Shown one piece after another: positions 8,343 to 16,563 of a stretch of 64,000 nt of DNA (position 1 is the first letter of the stretch; the number at the start of each line of letters is the position of its first letter). The notes beneath the pieces are model-generated. The model saw nothing but the letters and a program-made list of their open reading frames with translations. It searched no databases and was not told the origin of the DNA. The position numbers and the translations under genes were made by a program. The stretch is from contig JBPOJB010000020.1 of NCBI GenBank assembly GCA_052034005.1, forward strand, positions 18,405 through 82,404. The letters run 5' to 3'. The DNA is from JAAYDI01 sp052034005 (GTDB lineage Bacteria > Planctomycetota > Planctomycetia > Pirellulales > Pirellulaceae).

Positions 8343-11300
8343 TCACCGCGGCGCCGATCCCAGCATCAACTGCGTTTCGAGCGGCGCCAGGCGCAGCGGC
8401 ACGCAGCCTTCGCCATCGACCGGCAACAGCCGCACCGCGCCGTTGATCGGGTCCAGCGTGTGCCACGTCCGACCCGCCGCGCCGGACAACCGGCCCTCAT
8501 AGCCCTCCCGTCCGACGTTGACCACCAAGACGATCGGACGTCCGTCGCGCACGAACTGTCCGAGTGCCACATGCGGCGATGCCGGACTGATGGAGTAGGC
8601 GGGTTGCAGCAGGGCGACCGGAGCACCGGCTTCGAGCAGACGGCGCGACGCCTCGCGCTGCCACACCGACTGAGGCGCACGCCGCCGGACCAGCTCGACC
8701 TGATCCGACGCGTCCTGGGGCAACTGCACACCCTCGGGCAGCACAATCCGCCGATACGCCTGGCCGCCCACCACGATGGTCCCGTCCGCCGCGATCGACG
8801 CACCAGCCAATTGCCGATGGTCGATCAATACAAACGGGATCTGGTGGCGCTGGAGCGATTGGCCAAGCTGCATGAACGACGCCACGATCTGCTGGAGCTT
8901 CGGGGACTGACTGGCCAGCTCCAGCGGCTGGGCAACCGGCCGATACTCGGACCAGAGGTCGTACATCGGATAATACAGCAGCACATCGGGCACGCGCGCC
9001 GCCGGCTTGACGATCGCATTGAGTCGACCGACGAAGTCGCAGTACCGGCGGTATTCCGCGACCGACCGGTCATGGTGTGAATAGTACAGCGTGAACTCGG
9101 TCACGCCCCAGGCGGCCTGCCAGGCGGCGGTGGCCCGCATGTCCGAGATGCCGGCCGGACCGGATTCGGCCATCCGCTGCGCGAAATCGCTGACCTCGGT
9201 CATGACGCGACGCCTGCCCGACACGGCCGCGGCGGAGGCCGGCATGGCGGCCGTCAGCCAACCGTTGTGAATCACCGTCTCCGGGTCGGACGAGAGCATA
9301 TCGAGTCCGGGGATCTGCATGTGGCTGAGCGCCTGCAGGCCGTTGCCTTCCACCGCCAGCTGCAGGAGGAGCGATTCCTCCACCAGCGTGTGGCCGGAAC
9401 TGGCCACGCGGTGCTGCTCGCACCACCCTTCCAACGCGCCGAAGAACCGTTCGGAGATCAGATCCGCCACCAGCGACCAGAACTGGCGCCGCACGCGCCG
9501 GTCCGTGTCCGCGTCACCTTCAAACAGGCTGCGGCGCTGCGCGCGCAGGTCCTCGCCAAAGCGCGCGCGGTAGAGGTCCTCCATGTCCCGACACCAGGGC
9601 ACGGCCGGCAGCGGCTGGACCCGCGGATCCGGTGGGTCCTGGACCCTCACATTCCGCCGCGCATGTTCCGGGATCTGGCCCAGTGAGACGGCCAGCAACG
9701 ACGGCTCATCCGTGAACATGGCCACGATCGGGTCGCCGAAATAGGGCGCCAGATGCTTCGCATACGCGTCGTGCGTCGTGCGCACGAAGCAGGCCACCGC
9801 CTCGGCATCCAGCAAGTTGATGTAACGCCGCGACGCGTGGTAGTTGTTGTTCGCGTGCGTGAACTCGTACGACGGCCGGACCACGAACGGGTCATCGCGA
9901 GTCGCGTCCCAGGCGAGCTCCAAAGCCTCGTAGGCCGGGTTCTCCTTGAGCACCAGACCGCCCGCCGCACCGCTCGGATATCCCAGTTCGTCGTAAATCC
10001 AGACGACCAGCCCCCGATCGCGGCATTGGGCCATCACGGCTGCAAGCGCCGTCCAGTCGTCGGCGGATTGCAAGTAGGAGTCGGTGAACGGGACGTTGCA
10101 GACGATACCTCCCAGCCCTCGCGACTGCCAGGCATCGAGACGCTCAGCGATGGCCGCCGCGCGCTCGTCGTCCGCCAGCTTCGGATCCAATGGGATGCCA
10201 TGCACGATCTGCAACGGGCGATCGGTCAAGGGCGGCCGCTGCCACGCGGCCTGCCAGGCGGCAGGGAGCCTCGCCGGATCGTCCGATTCCGGGAAGTCCG
10301 GGTGTCGTGGCGCGCCGCCTTCGTACGGGAAAGTGTCGAACAGCTCGCCACCGCCGACCACGCGCGGGTCGCCGGTGGCGCGCAGTTGGCGCTCGAGCCG
10401 CTCCGACAACTGCCGGCGGATCGCCAGGTATTCCGGCCGGGCGGCCACATTCTCCAACTGGCCGGGATCGGCCTTCAAATCGTACAGCTCCTCGGCCGGC
10501 CGCTTGCCAAAAGCCAGCTCGTACAATCGACGGCTGGCGGCATCCTGATCCTGATGTGCGACCATGAACGTCTTGGTGGGGCCGTTGTCACAGTCGCCGA
10601 GCCACGCACCCGGATATGTCGCCCGGGTGTAGTCCGGCGTGCCGGCCGGCCAGCGGTCAGGGGCGAAGTTGCGAATGTAAAGGAACTCGTGCGTGCGGAT
10701 CGCCCGGCACGGGTAGCCGCCCAGATCCGGTGTCTCCTGCGCCGGACAGTGGCGTTCCTTGCCCACCAGCACGCCGTCGCGCGCCGGGTCGACCTGGCCC
10801 GAACGGTCGCTCAACCAGACATCCATCAGGCTGCGCCCGGTCATCGCATCGAGGCGTGGCACGGACGCGGCGTCCAGGAACGTCGGAGCCAGATCGGTCA
10901 GACTCACGAAATCGTCCACGACCCGCGCGGGTTGGATGCGCGTTCCCCACCGGATCGCCAGCGGCACATGCACGCCGCCGTCGTAGAGGTTCGCCTTGCA
11001 CCGCGGGAACGGCATGCCATTGTCGCTGGTCATCACGATGATCGTCTTGTCCAGCTCGCCGATCTCCGTGAGCGTCTGGACAGCTGCGCCCACCAACTGA
11101 TCGAAGCGTTGCACCGCCCAGTAGTAGTCCGCCAGGTCGCTACGCACTTCCGGCACGTTGGGCAAGCATGAAAAGGGCTGGACGTGATCGACATCCAGCC
11201 CCGCACGCGATCCCACACCCAACTCGTACGGGCGATGCGGATCGGTGCTGCCGAGCCAGAAGCAGAACGGTTTGTCCGGGTCCCGCTGCCGGATGAACTG

Positions 11301-11768
11301 CTGGAAGCTCGGAAACGGCCGTCCCGCCAGTGGGCGGCCGGCGGTCGCCGGTCGCCCCGGCCCATAACCCTTGCCGGTCATGCCGACCTCATAGCCGGCC
11401 TGCGCGAGAAGCTCCGGGTAGGTCGCCGACTCGTCCGGGAACACGCCGTAGAGGTTTGCCGCGCTCTGCAGCCGCCAGTGCCATTGGCCGGTCAGGAGCG
11501 CCGCACGCGAGGCGGTGCAGGAGGGGGCCGAGACATAGGCCTGGCGGCACAGCAGGCCCTCCCGCGAGAGCCGATCGAACGTGGGTGTGTGCACGATCGT
11601 GTCGCCGTACACGCCCGCGTGCGGCCAGCCCCAGTCGTCGGCGATCGCCAGCAATATGTTCGGCCGGGGATCGGCCGCGCCGGCGCGCGGCGAGACGACA
11701 CCGGCCAGGAGCAGCGCCCCGAGCGCGGGGATCAGCAAGGGACGGCGTGAACGGCGAGCGGCGCGCAT
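8343..11768 (-). CDS. Sulfatase fused to a GH106-like glycosidase
   Basis: One uninterrupted 1141-aa reading frame. The start at 11768 follows GGAGGAAG. A signal peptide ends near PRAGAA. Residues 35-480 are a type I sulfatase: NILLAIADDWGW (metal-binding Asp pair), SCTASRAALLTG with Cys84 in the C-x-A-S-R formylglycine motif, and TSDNGMP. Residues about 515-1141 are a second enzyme resembling GH106-type alpha-L-rhamnosidases: LVVWIYDELGYPSG at about 587-600, AMFTDEPSL, and a long C-terminal beta region. The junction carries no stop, no frame change and no start codon with a ribosome site. Signal, desulfation and glycoside cleavage would act on one exported chain, perhaps on a sulfated rhamnose-containing polysaccharide (inferred). 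First gene of the minus-strand run. Confidence 0.85.
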   Translation of the reverse strand: MRAARRSRRPLLIPALGALLLAGVVSPRAGAADPRPNILLAIADDWGWPHAGVYGDTIVHTPTFDRLSREGLLCRQAYVSAPSCTASRAALLTGQWHWRLQSAANLYGVFPDESATYPELLAQAGYEVGMTGKGYGPGRPATAGRPLAGRPFPSFQQFIRQRDPDKPFCFWLGSTDPHRPYELGVGSRAGLDVDHVQPFSCLPNVPEVRSDLADYYWAVQRFDQLVGAAVQTLTEIGELDKTIIVMTSDNGMPFPRCKANLYDGGVHVPLAIRWGTRIQPARVVDDFVSLTDLAPTFLDAASVPRLDAMTGRSLMDVWLSDRSGQVDPARDGVLVGKERHCPAQETPDLGGYPCRAIRTHEFLYIRNFAPDRWPAGTPDYTRATYPGAWLGDCDNGPTKTFMVAHQDQDAASRRLYELAFGKRPAEELYDLKADPGQLENVAARPEYLAIRRQLSERLERQLRATGDPRVVGGGELFDTFPYEGGAPRHPDFPESDDPARLPAAWQAAWQRPPLTDRPLQIVHGIPLDPKLADDERAAAIAERLDAWQSRGLGGIVCNVPFTDSYLQSADDWTALAAVMAQCRDRGLVVWIYDELGYPSGAAGGLVLKENPAYEALELAWDATRDDPFVVRPSYEFTHANNNYHASRRYINLLDAEAVACFVRTTHDAYAKHLAPYFGDPIVAMFTDEPSLLAVSLGQIPEHARRNVRVQDPPDPRVQPLPAVPWCRDMEDLYRARFGEDLRAQRRSLFEGDADTDRRVRRQFWSLVADLISERFFGALEGWCEQHRVASSGHTLVEESLLLQLAVEGNGLQALSHMQIPGLDMLSSDPETVIHNGWLTAAMPASAAAVSGRRRVMTEVSDFAQRMAESGPAGISDMRATAAWQAAWGVTEFTLYYSHHDRSVAEYRRYCDFVGRLNAIVKPAARVPDVLLYYPMYDLWSEYRPVAQPLELASQSPKLQQIVASFMQLGQSLQRHQIPFVLIDHRQLAGASIAADGTIVVGGQAYRRIVLPEGVQLPQDASDQVELVRRRAPQSVWQREASRRLLEAGAPVALLQPAYSISPASPHVALGQFVRDGRPIVLVVNVGREGYEGRLSGAAGRTWHTLDPINGAVRLLPVDGEGCVPLRLAPLETQLMLGSAPR

Positions 11769-11844
11769 GGTGCTTCCTCCAACCTTCGGCAGTGTCGCCT
11801 TTCGGCCGGCGAAAGGCTGGGGCTGTCGCGGACGAACTGCCGGC

Positions 11845-11850
11845 ATTGTA
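11845..11850 (-). promoter_or_regulatory. Candidate -10 element (TACAAT) for the sulfatase-led operon
   Basis: On the minus strand, TACAAT matches the sigma70 -10 consensus in five of six positions and lies 77 bp before the sulfatase start. No convincing -35 hexamer is seen at 16-18 bp. The 7-mer CTACAAT recurs upstream of two plus-strand genes in the window (21279 and 29836). Confidence 0.3.
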
Positions 11851-11928
11851 GCATGGCCATCGCGTTCTTCATCATGCGGCTCGCGTTCCGCTTCCCCGTG
11901 CGTTTCCCTCCGGGGCGGGTCGTTATGC

Positions 11929-11934
11929 TATGAT
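11929..11934 (+). promoter_or_regulatory. Candidate -10 element (TATGAT) for the propeller/methyltransferase gene
   Basis: TATGAT, five of six matches to the consensus, ends 39 bp before the start codon at 11974, within the 205-bp divergent gap. The upstream -35 region is poor. Position and A+T content against a GC-rich background are the only support. Confidence 0.3.
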
Positions 11935-11973
11935 CAAAGCGGCGGATCACCACACTCGACGGCGAGGAGACTC

Positions 11974-14900
11974 ATGATGCGCAGGCCCTGGACTCTGCTT
12001 GCAATCGTGGTTGTATTGCGAGGCGCCACCTACGGATGGGGGGCTGACTGGCCGATGTATCGCGGTGATGCGGCGCGCGGGGCGCGCGCCGCCGAGTCGC
12101 TTCCGTTGCCGTTGCAGCCGGCTTGGACGTACCGGGCCCGGCACGCGCCGAGCCCGGCCTGGCCGCGGAACCCGCGGATGCAGTTCGACCGGGCATACCA
12201 GCCGGTTGTCGCGGGCGACCGGGTGGTGTTCGGGAGCTCGACGGATGGGACGGTCACGGCGCTCGATACGGCTCAGGGGCGCGTCTGCTGGCAGTTCTTC
12301 ACGGACGGCCCGGTGCGGTTCGCGCCCGCGCTCTGGCGCGATCGCGCGCTGGTGGCAAGCGATGACGGCTACCTGTATGCCTTGCGGCTGGCCGACGGCG
12401 ACCTGCTCTGGAAACTGCGTGGCGGTCCGGACTCGAGCAACGTGCTGGGCAACGGCACCATGATCTCGCGCTGGCCGGCGCGCGGCGGACCGGTCGTGTG
12501 TGACGATGTGGCGTACTTCGCCGCCGGCATCTGGCCGTCGGAAGGCATTTTCATCTATGCGTTGGATCCGGCCTCGGGCGACGTGCTGTGGAAGAACGCG
12601 GATTCGGGCTCCATCTACATGCCGCAGCCCCACCCGACCGCAGAGGCCAAGAGCGGCGTATCGGCGCAAGGTTACCTGGCGGTGTCCGGGGATCGGCTGT
12701 TCGTGCCAACCGGGCGCGCCGTGCCCGCCTGCTTCGATCGGCGGAGCGGCGCGCTCCAGTATTTCCATTTGCAGAAGTACGGCCAGAACGGCGACGCATT
12801 GGCGATGGTCGTCCACGATGTGTTTTTCAACGGCGGACTGGCGTTCGACGTGGCTCACGGTTCGTCCGTGGCCCGGCTGGGTCCGGGCCAGCTCGCTGCA
12901 TCCAGCGAGGGCATCGTGCGATGCGTCGGCACGGCGGTGGCCGAGTACGTCTGGCACGAAGAGGAGAAGCCGGATCGGAAAGGAACGCCGGAACTGGTCC
13001 GCAGCCTGGTCGCCACGTGGACGTTGGACCATGTGCCGGCCGGCAATGTGCTGGCCACCGCCGGTTCACAGGTGATCCTGGGCGGGTCCGACCGGGTTGC
13101 GATCGTGGATTCCACGGCGCGGCAAGTCGTGTGGGATGCACCGATCGACGGCACGGCCCACGGCCTGGCCCTGTTCGATCGTCATCTGCTGGTCAGCACG
13201 GACCGCGGCACGATCCACTGTTTCGGGCCGGCTGGGGCGCCGGCCGAGGCGCAGCCGCCGGCGCCCGAGCCGGAAGCAGCCCCGCCGTCGCCACCAGAGC
13301 CGTCGTCGTGGGCCACGGTTGCGGAGGCGATCCTGCAGCGCACCGGCGTGCGCGCGGGCTATTGCCTCGATCTGGGCTGCGGCACCGGCGAGCTGGCACT
13401 GGCGCTGGCGCAGCAGTCGGAGTTGCAGATCGTCGCGGTGGACTCCGATCCCGACTGCGTGCGGCAAGCGCGCGCCATGCTGTCCGCCGCGGGACTCTAT
13501 GGCGCCCGCGTGGTGGTCCACCAGCGGGAACTTGCGGCGACCGGCTACCCCACCTACTTCGCGGATTTGATCGTGTCCCAACGGAGCCTTGATGCGGACC
13601 TCGCCCTGCCGGTCGTTCAGGAAGCCGCCCGATTGACGCGCCCCTACGGCGGCGTGCGGTGCTGGGGTCGCGTGGACCGGCTGGACATCGCCGTGCGAGG
13701 CGTGTTGGAGGGCGCCGGAGAGTGGACGCATCAGTATGCCGATGCGGCGAACACGGTCAACAGCGGCGATAGGTTGCTGCACGGTCCGATCGGCATGCTC
13801 TGGTTCCGCGACGTGGACTTCGATCTGCCTTCGCGGCACGGCCGCGGCCCTGCGCCGCTGCAGAGCCAGTGGCGGATGTTCCACGAGGGGTTGGACGGCG
13901 TCGTCGCGGTCAACGTCTACAACGGTTGCGAGCTGTGGCGATACGCCATCCCCAACATCCTGAAGGCCTATGACGGCGATGAACTCATGGGCGTGGCGGG
14001 CACCGGCAGCAATATGTGCCTGGCCGGCGACCGGCTCTACGTAGCGCACGAACACCGGTGCCTGCAACTGGATGTCGCAACCGGCCAGGTGACGGGCGAA
14101 TTCGCGACCGCGCCGGACGAAGGCGGCAACTCGACGCTGTGGGGTTATCTCGCCGCGTCCGACGGCCTGCTCTTCGGTTCCTCGGCCGACCCGACCCACA
14201 CGGTGACCTACCGTTACTTGGATCGGGGTGGTGACATGACTCGGCAGTTCACCGAGTCGACCCAGCTGTTCGCGATCGATCCGCAATCCGGCCGGACGTT
14301 GTGGACCTATCGTGCGCGCGATTCAGTGCGACACAACGCGATCGCCCTGGCGTCCGGCAAGGTGCTTGTGATCGACCGCCCCCAGGCCCTCTTCGACCGG
14401 GTAAAGAAGCCCGACGCGAAAGACCACCCGCTCGGGAAGCTCGTGGCTCTGGACGCGCGCACCGGACAGGTGCTGTGGGAGAACGCCGACCAGATCTACG
14501 GCACGCTGCTGGCCGCCAGCGCCACGCACGGCGTGGTGCTCATGAGCTACCAGCCCACCGCGTTCCGGCTCGACTCGGAGCTGGGTGATCGGTTGGCCGC
14601 CTTCCGGATCGAAGACGGTCAGCGGCTGTGGGACATCAAGGCGAAATACGGTTCCCGACCGATGATTAACGATCGCACGATCTATGCTCAAGGCGGGGCC
14701 TGGGACCTGCTGACGGGCGAGCCGATCCCATTCGAGTTCAAGCGTTCTTATGGGTGCGGCATCCTGGCCAGTGCGCGGCAGCTGCTGGTCTTCCGATCCG
14801 CCACCTTGGGCTATTACGATCTGGCAGGCACCCGGACCACGGAAAACTACGGGGGCATCCGCCCCGGTTGCTGGATCAACGCGTTGCCGGTGGGGGGCCT

Positions 14901-14985
14901 GGTCCTGCTGCCGGACGCCACAGCCGGCTGTGAATGCAGTTACCTGAACAAGGCCTGGATCGCCCTGATGCCGCTGGGAGAATAG
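11974..14985 (+). CDS. Exported PQQ-like beta-propeller protein with inserted SAM-methyltransferase domain
   Basis: 1003 aa. The start at 11974 follows GAGGAG; upstream codons are antisense to the sulfatase gene. A signal peptide ends near GWGA. Residues about 30-420 carry PQQ/BamB-type propeller blades (VTALDTAQGRVCW, YLYALRLADGDLLW, FIYALDPASGDVLW). A Pro/Ala/Glu-rich linker leads into a class I methyltransferase fold at about 455-575: LDLGCGTGELALALA (motif I), AVDSDPDCV (acidic loop binding the SAM ribose) and FADLIVSQ. Propeller blades then resume to the C-terminus (LFAIDPQSGRTLWTYRA, LVALDARTGQVLWENAD). The methyltransferase motifs look intact, yet the protein has an export signal. Not part of a clear operon except possibly with the small gene 40 bp downstream. 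Confidence 0.85.
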   Translation: MMRRPWTLLAIVVVLRGATYGWGADWPMYRGDAARGARAAESLPLPLQPAWTYRARHAPSPAWPRNPRMQFDRAYQPVVAGDRVVFGSSTDGTVTALDTAQGRVCWQFFTDGPVRFAPALWRDRALVASDDGYLYALRLADGDLLWKLRGGPDSSNVLGNGTMISRWPARGGPVVCDDVAYFAAGIWPSEGIFIYALDPASGDVLWKNADSGSIYMPQPHPTAEAKSGVSAQGYLAVSGDRLFVPTGRAVPACFDRRSGALQYFHLQKYGQNGDALAMVVHDVFFNGGLAFDVAHGSSVARLGPGQLAASSEGIVRCVGTAVAEYVWHEEEKPDRKGTPELVRSLVATWTLDHVPAGNVLATAGSQVILGGSDRVAIVDSTARQVVWDAPIDGTAHGLALFDRHLLVSTDRGTIHCFGPAGAPAEAQPPAPEPEAAPPSPPEPSSWATVAEAILQRTGVRAGYCLDLGCGTGELALALAQQSELQIVAVDSDPDCVRQARAMLSAAGLYGARVVVHQRELAATGYPTYFADLIVSQRSLDADLALPVVQEAARLTRPYGGVRCWGRVDRLDIAVRGVLEGAGEWTHQYADAANTVNSGDRLLHGPIGMLWFRDVDFDLPSRHGRGPAPLQSQWRMFHEGLDGVVAVNVYNGCELWRYAIPNILKAYDGDELMGVAGTGSNMCLAGDRLYVAHEHRCLQLDVATGQVTGEFATAPDEGGNSTLWGYLAASDGLLFGSSADPTHTVTYRYLDRGGDMTRQFTESTQLFAIDPQSGRTLWTYRARDSVRHNAIALASGKVLVIDRPQALFDRVKKPDAKDHPLGKLVALDARTGQVLWENADQIYGTLLAASATHGVVLMSYQPTAFRLDSELGDRLAAFRIEDGQRLWDIKAKYGSRPMINDRTIYAQGGAWDLLTGEPIPFEFKRSYGCGILASARQLLVFRSATLGYYDLAGTRTTENYGGIRPGCWINALPVGGLVLLPDATAGCECSYLNKAWIALMPLGE

Positions 14986-15025
14986 GTCCTGGCCGGCGGC
15001 CGGCCCATGTTCGAGGGGAGGTTTC

Positions 15026-15403
15026 ATGCGGAAGTACTTCTTCATGGCCATGCTGATTGTCGCCGTGTTCGCGACGATCGGGTATTTCATCTGGTCGGTC
15101 GTGACATCGCTCTACCGCGACTGGCAGATGGGGAAAGACGTGCACAAGATCCAGGCGGAGAGCGCCGAGCGACGCGCCCGGCGGCAGGAAGAAGCCGCGC
15201 GTCGACTGGACAACGGGTGCGAGCACAGCTTTGGCGAAGCGTTTGCGGGCCTCCCGCCCGACGTGTGCCATAAATGCGGGCTGAGCCGAGAGCGTCCGCC
15301 CGGCCCTTGTGACCATGTGTGGCGCTTGGCCAACGAGGCGATCCCCTGCAGTTACTGTGAGAAGTGCGGCCGCAAGCATGTCAGCTCGCGCATCAACCTG
15401 TAG
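15026..15403 (+). CDS. Small single-pass membrane protein with CxxC zinc-ribbon-like tail
   Basis: 125 aa, start at 15026 after GAGGGGAGG. One N-terminal transmembrane helix (MAMLIVAVFATIGYFIWSVV) is followed by a charged helical stretch rich in Arg and Glu, then two Cys pairs, VCHKCG and CSYCEKCG, as in zinc ribbons. Several His residues lie near the Cys pairs. No family is recognised. It lies 40 bp after the propeller/methyltransferase gene on the same strand and may be cotranscribed. Confidence 0.7.
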   Translation: MRKYFFMAMLIVAVFATIGYFIWSVVTSLYRDWQMGKDVHKIQAESAERRARRQEEAARRLDNGCEHSFGEAFAGLPPDVCHKCGLSRERPPGPCDHVWRLANEAIPCSYCEKCGRKHVSSRINL

Positions 15404-15449
15404 GGCCGGACGCCGGTCCCGCGCAGGGCGCGTCGGCGACTGTCGGCGC

Positions 15450-16475
15450 TCAGTTGTGCCGGATGAACAGAATGTCATCGTCCTGGACGACGTAGTCCTT
15501 CGGCTCCTGCCGCAAGAGGTTCCGGGCCTTGATCTCCCGTTCGCTGCCCAGCCGCACGAGGTCGGCGACTTTCATGGTCTCGGCGCGGATGAAGCCCTGT
15601 GCCAGATCGGTATGGATGCCGGCGGCGGCCTCCAGTGCCGTGCCGCCCTTGCGGATCATCCAGGCCCGGACCTCCCTGTCGCCGACGGTGAAGAACAGCA
15701 TCTGGCCGGAAGCGTCCATGAGTGAGCGGATGAAGTGATCGCGATCGAACGGCTGGACTTCCATCTCCCGGCAGAATTCAGCGCGTTCCGCCGGCTCCAT
15801 CTGTTCGAGCTCCATTTCCAGGCCCAGCGAGAACGCGAAGGCGGGCGATTCCGGGGCGGCCAGTGCGGCGAACCGTTCCGGGTGCTCTTCCGCGTCGCTC
15901 GTGTTGATCACGATCACGCGCGGCTTGTCCGCGAACAGCTGAAAGGTCTTGGTGGCGCGTCGTTGCTCCGGCGTGAGCTCCAGCTGGCGCAGCGACCGGC
16001 CCTGTTCCAAAGCCTCTTGCATGGGAAGCAGCGCCTGGAGTTCGTGCTGCAGTTCGTCGCGATTGGGCCGCGGCTTCTTGATCGATTCCCGCACACGCTC
16101 GATGCGCCCTGAGACGATGTCCAGGTCGGCGATCAGCAGATCCTCCTCGAAGCGCCGCAGGTCGGCCGCCGGATCGCTCTGATTGAAGGCCGCGACGACG
16201 ATCACCAAGCAACCCGCTTCGCGGATCATGGCCAGCCGCGCCGCGGTGCCTTCATGCGTGCGACTCAAACCGGGCGTGTCGACCATTTCCAGCGAGGCCA
16301 GGGTCACCTTCTTGGGGTGGTAGATCTGCCGCAACGCGTCCACACGCGGATCGGGGACCGTTGCCATCGCCGACTGGGTCCGATGCACCAGAACCGGATC
16401 GGGCCGCTCGCCCGTCAACCAGTGGAACAAGGTACTCTTACCCGATCCCTGATAGCCGATGATGCCGATCTTCAT
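15450..16475 (-). CDS. YchF/Obg-like GTPase with DUF933 (TGS-like) C-terminus
   Basis: 341 aa from the ATG at 16475, where the protein begins MKIGIIGYQGSGKSTLFHWL; twenty residues upstream in frame look non-coding. Domains: P-loop GYQGSGKST, switch II MVDTPGLSR, a central coiled-coil segment and a C-terminal DUF933 domain ending GFIRAETMKVADLV... and KDYVVQDDDILFIRHN. In YchF the P-loop is normally NVGKST and the protein is about 363 aa. The changed P-loop and shorter middle suggest a diverged paralogue of the ribosome-associated ATPase YchF rather than the orthologue. Convergent with the small membrane gene. Confidence 0.8.
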   Translation of the reverse strand: MKIGIIGYQGSGKSTLFHWLTGERPDPVLVHRTQSAMATVPDPRVDALRQIYHPKKVTLASLEMVDTPGLSRTHEGTAARLAMIREAGCLVIVVAAFNQSDPAADLRRFEEDLLIADLDIVSGRIERVRESIKKPRPNRDELQHELQALLPMQEALEQGRSLRQLELTPEQRRATKTFQLFADKPRVIVINTSDAEEHPERFAALAAPESPAFAFSLGLEMELEQMEPAERAEFCREMEVQPFDRDHFIRSLMDASGQMLFFTVGDREVRAWMIRKGGTALEAAAGIHTDLAQGFIRAETMKVADLVRLGSEREIKARNLLRQEPKDYVVQDDDILFIRHN

Positions 16476-16563
16476 GCTCAGTACCTGCAGGACGGGGACG
16501 GACCGTGTGCTTGAGATACAGCGTAACACATTCACGTCGGGGCGCGTATTGTCGGGCGTCGCG

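Noticed and set aside
15404..15449. Bidirectional terminator between convergent genes
   Set aside because: Only 4-bp stems and no T-runs can be drawn; not supportable from sequence.
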